A DNA stretch of 64,000 bases from JBBROS01 sp965217935 (lineage in GTDB: Bacteria; Pseudomonadota; Alphaproteobacteria; Acetobacterales; Acetobacteraceae): NCBI GenBank assembly GCA_965217935.1, contig OZ244581.1, positions 2,108,001-2,172,000 on the forward strand, given 5' to 3'. A program made the position numbers and the translations under genes. Below are positions 61,198-64,000 of the stretch, one piece after another; within the stretch, counting starts at the first letter, position 1, and each line of letters opens with the position of its first letter. Below the pieces are notes generated by a model that saw only the letters and a list, made by a program, of their open reading frames with translations, ran no database searches and was not told the origin of the DNA.

Positions 61198-61213
61198 TTG
61201 GCACGGCCTTTGC
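61198..61213 (+). promoter_or_regulatory. Second, divergent sigma-54 promoter
   Basis: On the plus strand TTGGCACGGCCTTTGC: GG at 61200-61201, GC at 61212-61213, ten bases between. It points to the DUF3597 gene at 61334. The two RpoN sites are back to back, only 13 bp apart, so an enhancer site or one activator could serve both. Confidence 0.75.
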
Positions 61214-61333
61214 GGGATTATCATTGCCGGTTGGCGAGTGATCGCAGGGTTCCGGGCGTTTGCCTCGCGACGATGGCTGGGGCGGCATGACTGCCTGGCT
61301 TGCTTGCGCCGGGTAAAGCGATCAAGATTAATT

Positions 61334-61720
61334 ATGAGCATTTTCTCCTCGATCATGAACAAGATTTTCCATTCCAGCCCGGACGCTGCCGCAGCGGAGC
61401 CGACGCCGGACCAAGCCTCCGCGGCGCCGGCCACGCCCCCGGCCGCGGCGAGCGCGGCGGCGCCCGTGGACGTGGAAGCCGTGCTCAGCCAGATGGCCGC
61501 GCAGAAGGGCGGCGGCGGGAACTGGAAGACGTCGATCGTCGACCTACTGAAGCTGCTCGATCTCGATTCCAGCCTTTCCGCAAGGTCGGAGCTCGGCAAC
61601 GAGCTCGGCGTCCATGCCGGGGCCGAGGGGACGGCGGAGCAAAACATCGCGCTGCACAAGGCGGTGATGCAGAAACTGGCAGCCAACGGCGGCAAGGTGC
61701 CGGAGAGCATGAAAGGTTAG
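61334..61720 (+). CDS. DUF3597-family protein
   Basis: 128 residues from ATG 61334. 'MSIFSSIMNKIFHSSPDAAAAEP' is the family N-terminus, then an Ala/Pro-rich linker (25-55). The conserved domain follows: 'VDVEAVLSQMAAQKGGGGNWKTSIVDLLKLLDLDSSLSARSELGNELGVHAGAEGTAEQNIALHKAVMQKLAANGGKVP'. The role is unknown in the family. The stop codon TAG is the edge of the 109-bp repeat copy D. Driven probably by the plus-strand sigma-54 promoter. Confidence 0.85.
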   Translation: MSIFSSIMNKIFHSSPDAAAAEPTPDQASAAPATPPAAASAAAPVDVEAVLSQMAAQKGGGGNWKTSIVDLLKLLDLDSSLSARSELGNELGVHAGAEGTAEQNIALHKAVMQKLAANGGKVPESMKG

Positions 61721-61825
61721 TGGTCTGATGCAAACAGGCGCTTCAGCCCGTTGGCTGAGTCAGCCCGCCAAGCAGGGCGAGCGCTTCGACTCATTCTGCA
61801 CTCTCTGAATGTGTCGAAGCACTAG
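61717..61825. repeat. 109-bp structured repeat, copy D
   Basis: TTAGTGGTCTGATGCAAACA ... GTGTCGAAGCACTAG (first base T instead of C). Its first TAG (61718-61720) is the stop codon of the DUF3597 gene, and its far end is 10 bp before the GTG of the MBL-fold gene. The left hairpin is largely preserved (CAAACAGGCGC / GCCCGTTGG). Confidence 0.9.
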
Positions 61826-61835
61826 GCCGTGGGCC

Positions 61836-62612
61836 GTGCCGCTTCCCGTCGCGGAGCGCTGGTATCATTCCGAAGAGGCCGAGCCCGGCCTGACCTTGAT
61901 TCAAGAGCCGCACGTAAACGTGCTGGAACGCTCCAACCTGTGGCATCTGCGCGGGCGCGACCGGGACCTGCTGATCGACGGCGGCATGGGCATCCTGCCG
62001 CTGCGGCCCGCGTTCCCCGCGCTGTTTGACCGCGAGCCGGTCGCGGTCGCGACCCATGCGCATATCGACCACGTGGGCGCGCTGCATGAGTTCGCCGAAC
62101 GCTGGGTTCATCCCAGCGAGGCCGATGCGCTGGCCCATCCGAAACCCGCGTCGCTCGTCTCGGCGGACATGGACCCGGCGCTGCGGCAGATGTTCGTGGA
62201 TGCGGGCTACCCGGGGCTCGGCGAGTATATGGTCGATGCCCTGCCCTATGCCGGATACGACCTTCGCAGCTATCGCCTCGTGCCGGCGCCTGCCACGCGC
62301 CTGCTCGCGGAGGGCGACACCGTGGATACGGGCGACCGGCAGTTCACGGTCATGCACTTGCCTGGGCACTCGCCCGGCGGGATCGCGCTTTGGGAGGCCG
62401 CGACCGGCGCCCTGTTCGCCGGCGATACGATCTACGACGGTCCCCTGCTCTACGAGGGCCGGGGCATGGACGTGGGCGACTACGCGCGCTCGCTCCGCCG
62501 CCTGCGCGACCTCCCGGTCCGCGTGGTCCACGCCGGGCACGACCCGAGCTTTGGGCGCGAGCGGATGCTGCAGATCATCGATGTCTATCTGCGGCGCTGG
62601 GGTGACGCATGA
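61836..62612 (+). CDS. MBL-fold metallo-hydrolase
   Basis: 258 residues from GTG 61836. Metal motif 'VAVATHAHIDHVGALHEFAERW' (HxHxDH), then 'FTVMHLPGHSPGGIALWE' (second His), 'GALFAGDTIYDGP' (Asp) and 'VRVVHAGHDPSFGRERM' (last His). Two metal ions hydrolyse thioester, ester or lactam bonds. The closest appearance is to the glyoxalase II/lactonase-like group; no substrate can be named. Its upstream region was replaced by the 109-bp repeat. Confidence 0.88.
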   Translation: MPLPVAERWYHSEEAEPGLTLIQEPHVNVLERSNLWHLRGRDRDLLIDGGMGILPLRPAFPALFDREPVAVATHAHIDHVGALHEFAERWVHPSEADALAHPKPASLVSADMDPALRQMFVDAGYPGLGEYMVDALPYAGYDLRSYRLVPAPATRLLAEGDTVDTGDRQFTVMHLPGHSPGGIALWEAATGALFAGDTIYDGPLLYEGRGMDVGDYARSLRRLRDLPVRVVHAGHDPSFGRERMLQIIDVYLRRWGDA

Positions 62613-62648
62613 TAGTTCCATGACTGACTGGCGCCGCCGCGCCGCACT

Positions 62649-62704
62649 CGCTAAGCACAGCGTCGGCAACACCCGCGGCAGCGCGCCGGCAAAGCTTAAG
62701 GCCC
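62649..62704 (+). repeat. Half copy of the two-hairpin repeat (hairpin 1 only)
   Basis: CGCTAAGCACAGCGTCGGCA ... GCGCCGGCAAAGCTTAAG: aligned with the first half of copy 1, including AGCGTCGGC / GCCGGCAAAGCT. The second hairpin is missing. It lies 26 bp upstream of the alkaline phosphatase start. Confidence 0.7.
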
Positions 62705-62730
62705 GGTGAAACGGCAACTTGGGGGTTTTG

Positions 62731-64000
62731 ATGCGGACAGCAATCATCGGTCTCGCGGCACTGGCAGCACTCTGCGCGCCAGCGCGGGCACAGGTGATCT
62801 ATCCGATCGACCGCGCGGAAATCCTGGCCGGCAGCCGGTTCGACCTGAAGATCGAGTTTCCGAACTTGGTTGACGCCGCCCGGGTGAAGGTCACGGTCAA
62901 CGGGCGCGATTACGCCAGGGCGCTGGGCCGCGCGGGCGACCTGGTGGCCAGGGAGGACGGCCAGGACGCGTCGTCCGTCATGCTGCGCGACGTCACGATC
63001 AATGAGCCGGGCATCTACGCCGTGACCGCAAGCGACGGGGACCACAGCGCCTCCGTAACGTGGGAGGTCTATGCCGCGAACGGGCCGCGGCAGGCGCGCA
63101 ACGTCATCCTCATGGTCGGCGACGGGATGTCGATGGCCAACGTCACCGCCGCCCGCCTTCTGGCCGGCGAGATGAAAGAAGGGCGGTATCGCCGGCGGCT
63201 GGCGATGGACGGCCTGCCGCAGATGGCGACGGTGGGCACGTCCGGCAGCGACAGCATCATTACCGACAGCGCCAACAGCGCCAGCGCCTATAACACCGGG
63301 CACAAAAGCGCGGTGAACGCCTTCGGCGCCTACGCGAGCCGGGCCAAGAACAGCCTGGCCGGGCCGAAGGTCGAGACGCTGGCCGAGATCGTCAAGCGCG
63401 AGCTGGGCATGTCGGTCGGCATCGTCACCAACACCGAAATCCAGGACGCGACGCCCGCGGCCGTGTTCGCGCACACGCGGCGGCGGGCGGATTACGGGCC
63501 GATTACCGACCAATTGCTGGCATTCGCGCCGGACGTGGCGATGGGCGGCGGGGCGGCGACGTTCCTGCCGCAATCGGTCCCCGGGTCGAAGCGGCACGAC
63601 GACCGCGACATGATTGGCGCCTTCCATGATAACGGCTACGCCTTCGTCGGCACGCGCGAAGCGTTGATGAAGGCCGCCGAGACGCCGCCCCAGAAGCTGC
63701 TCGGCCTGTTCCATTTGGGCAACATGGATGGCGCACTCGACCGGTTCTACTTGAAGAAGGGCGCCGTCCCTGCGTTCCCGGACCAGCCGGACCTGACCGA
63801 GCAGGTCTCGGCGGCGCTGCGGGTGCTGGAGCGCAACCCGGCCGGCTTCTTCCTGATGATCGAGAGCGGGCTGATCGACAAGTTCAACCATCCGCTCGAT
63901 TGGGAGCGGTCGGTGTATGACACGATCATGCTGGATCAGACGCTGAAGGTGGTACTGGACTGGATCGGCGATCGTGACGACACGCTGGTGATCGTGGTGC
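62731..64000 (+). CDS. Alkaline phosphatase (partial, continues past the window)
   Basis: 423 residues shown, then the window ends. Signal peptide 'MRTAIIGLAALAALCAPARAQ'. An N-terminal Ig-like section (25-110, 'SRFDLKIEFPNLVDAARVKVTVNG') is followed by the phosphatase core 'ARNVILMVGDGMSMANVTAARLL' (first metal Asp) and 'DSIITDSANSASAYNTGHKSAV' (TDSA, nucleophile Ser). Then 'VGIVTNTEIQDATPAAVFAHT' and 'FFLMIESGLIDKFNHP' (E.G.ID). It hydrolyses phosphomonoesters in the periplasm. The N-terminal extension is unusual against E. coli PhoA, and resembles larger alkaline phosphatases of alphaproteobacteria. Confidence 0.92.
   Translation, partial: MRTAIIGLAALAALCAPARAQVIYPIDRAEILAGSRFDLKIEFPNLVDAARVKVTVNGRDYARALGRAGDLVAREDGQDASSVMLRDVTINEPGIYAVTASDGDHSASVTWEVYAANGPRQARNVILMVGDGMSMANVTAARLLAGEMKEGRYRRRLAMDGLPQMATVGTSGSDSIITDSANSASAYNTGHKSAVNAFGAYASRAKNSLAGPKVETLAEIVKRELGMSVGIVTNTEIQDATPAAVFAHTRRRADYGPITDQLLAFAPDVAMGGGAATFLPQSVPGSKRHDDRDMIGAFHDNGYAFVGTREALMKAAETPPQKLLGLFHLGNMDGALDRFYLKKGAVPAFPDQPDLTEQVSAALRVLERNPAGFFLMIESGLIDKFNHPLDWERSVYDTIMLDQTLKVVLDWIGDRDDTLVIVV

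Noticed and set aside
61134..61333. Guanidine-I (ykkC) riboswitch before the urea/guanidine operon
   Set aside because: I could not find its conserved ACGR and helix elements in either strand; the sigma-54 promoter leaves only ~25 nt of leader.

Overview
This is a GC-rich chromosomal window from an alphaproteobacterium, most likely an Acetobacteraceae/Rhodospirillales-type organism. The gene types, the codon style (many GTG/TTG starts) and the neighbourhood (rpsD, prfC, folD, rlmN, an SDHAF4-like gene, an IalB-like protein) support this. The taxonomic call is inference, because no rRNA gene is present.

Layout. 1-7284: end of a polysaccharide/exopolysaccharide cluster (GT4 tail, O-antigen ligase/polymerase, polysaccharide deacetylase, acetyltransferase, secreted-type beta-helix protein, acyl carrier protein, GDP-mannose-6-dehydrogenase-like enzyme). 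7320-10161: scrambled IS630/IS66/IS3 remnants, including an IS66 TnpC with a central deletion. 10184-25467: inositol-type catabolism locus with a ribose-type ABC importer, three Gfo/Idh/MocA dehydrogenases, an RpiR regulator, MmsA/IolA, IolD, IolE, an SDR and a broken desaturase-like (MocD-type) gene. 25638-30962: a LacI-type regulator cut in two by a 3.56-kb IS1-family element that carries cargo genes, then a second broken desaturase-like gene. 30998-35960: decayed IS630, ISL3, IS3 and IS66-like transposases, ending close to tRNA-Ala(CGC). 36062-51731: mostly housekeeping genes (YggT, FolD, SDHAF4, MFS, RlmN, IalB, RNA methyltransferase, sugar transferase, MOSC, Glu dehydrogenase, Lrp, PrfC, RpsD) plus a LOV-histidine kinase-receiver hybrid. 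52567-61133: urea/guanidine carboxylase cluster with UAAP1/UAAP2, a chorismate mutase domain protein and an ABC importer, under a textbook sigma-54 promoter. 61334-64000: DUF3597 protein, MBL-fold hydrolase and the start of an alkaline phosphatase.

The most notable signals are not genes. (1) A 109-bp structured repeat occurs four times (2993, 52058, 59437, 61717), always exactly 109 bp. It ends in CTAG, and in three of four cases it supplies the UAG stop codon of the adjacent gene. (2) A different ~120-bp two-hairpin repeat occurs four times nearly complete (12070, 19798, 48895 inverted, 52236) and once as a half copy (62649). Its stems show compensatory base changes. (3) The IS1-family element at 26475-30031 has matching 22-bp ends and an 8-bp target duplication. 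It carries an HTH-ImmA/IrrE gene plus four small genes. Removing it restores a continuous LacI reading frame, and an inverted-repeat operator still sits in front of the broken regulator.

How the genes work together: the inositol locus looks partly inactivated (regulator interrupted, both desaturase-like genes broken, an MFS gene internally deleted, no iolB/iolC in the window), while the core dehydrogenases, IolD, IolE and MmsA remain intact. The nitrogen locus encodes import and ATP-dependent carboxylation of urea/guanidine, but allophanate hydrolase is not seen and the first gene (an isopenicillin N synthase-like oxygenase) has lost its catalytic core.
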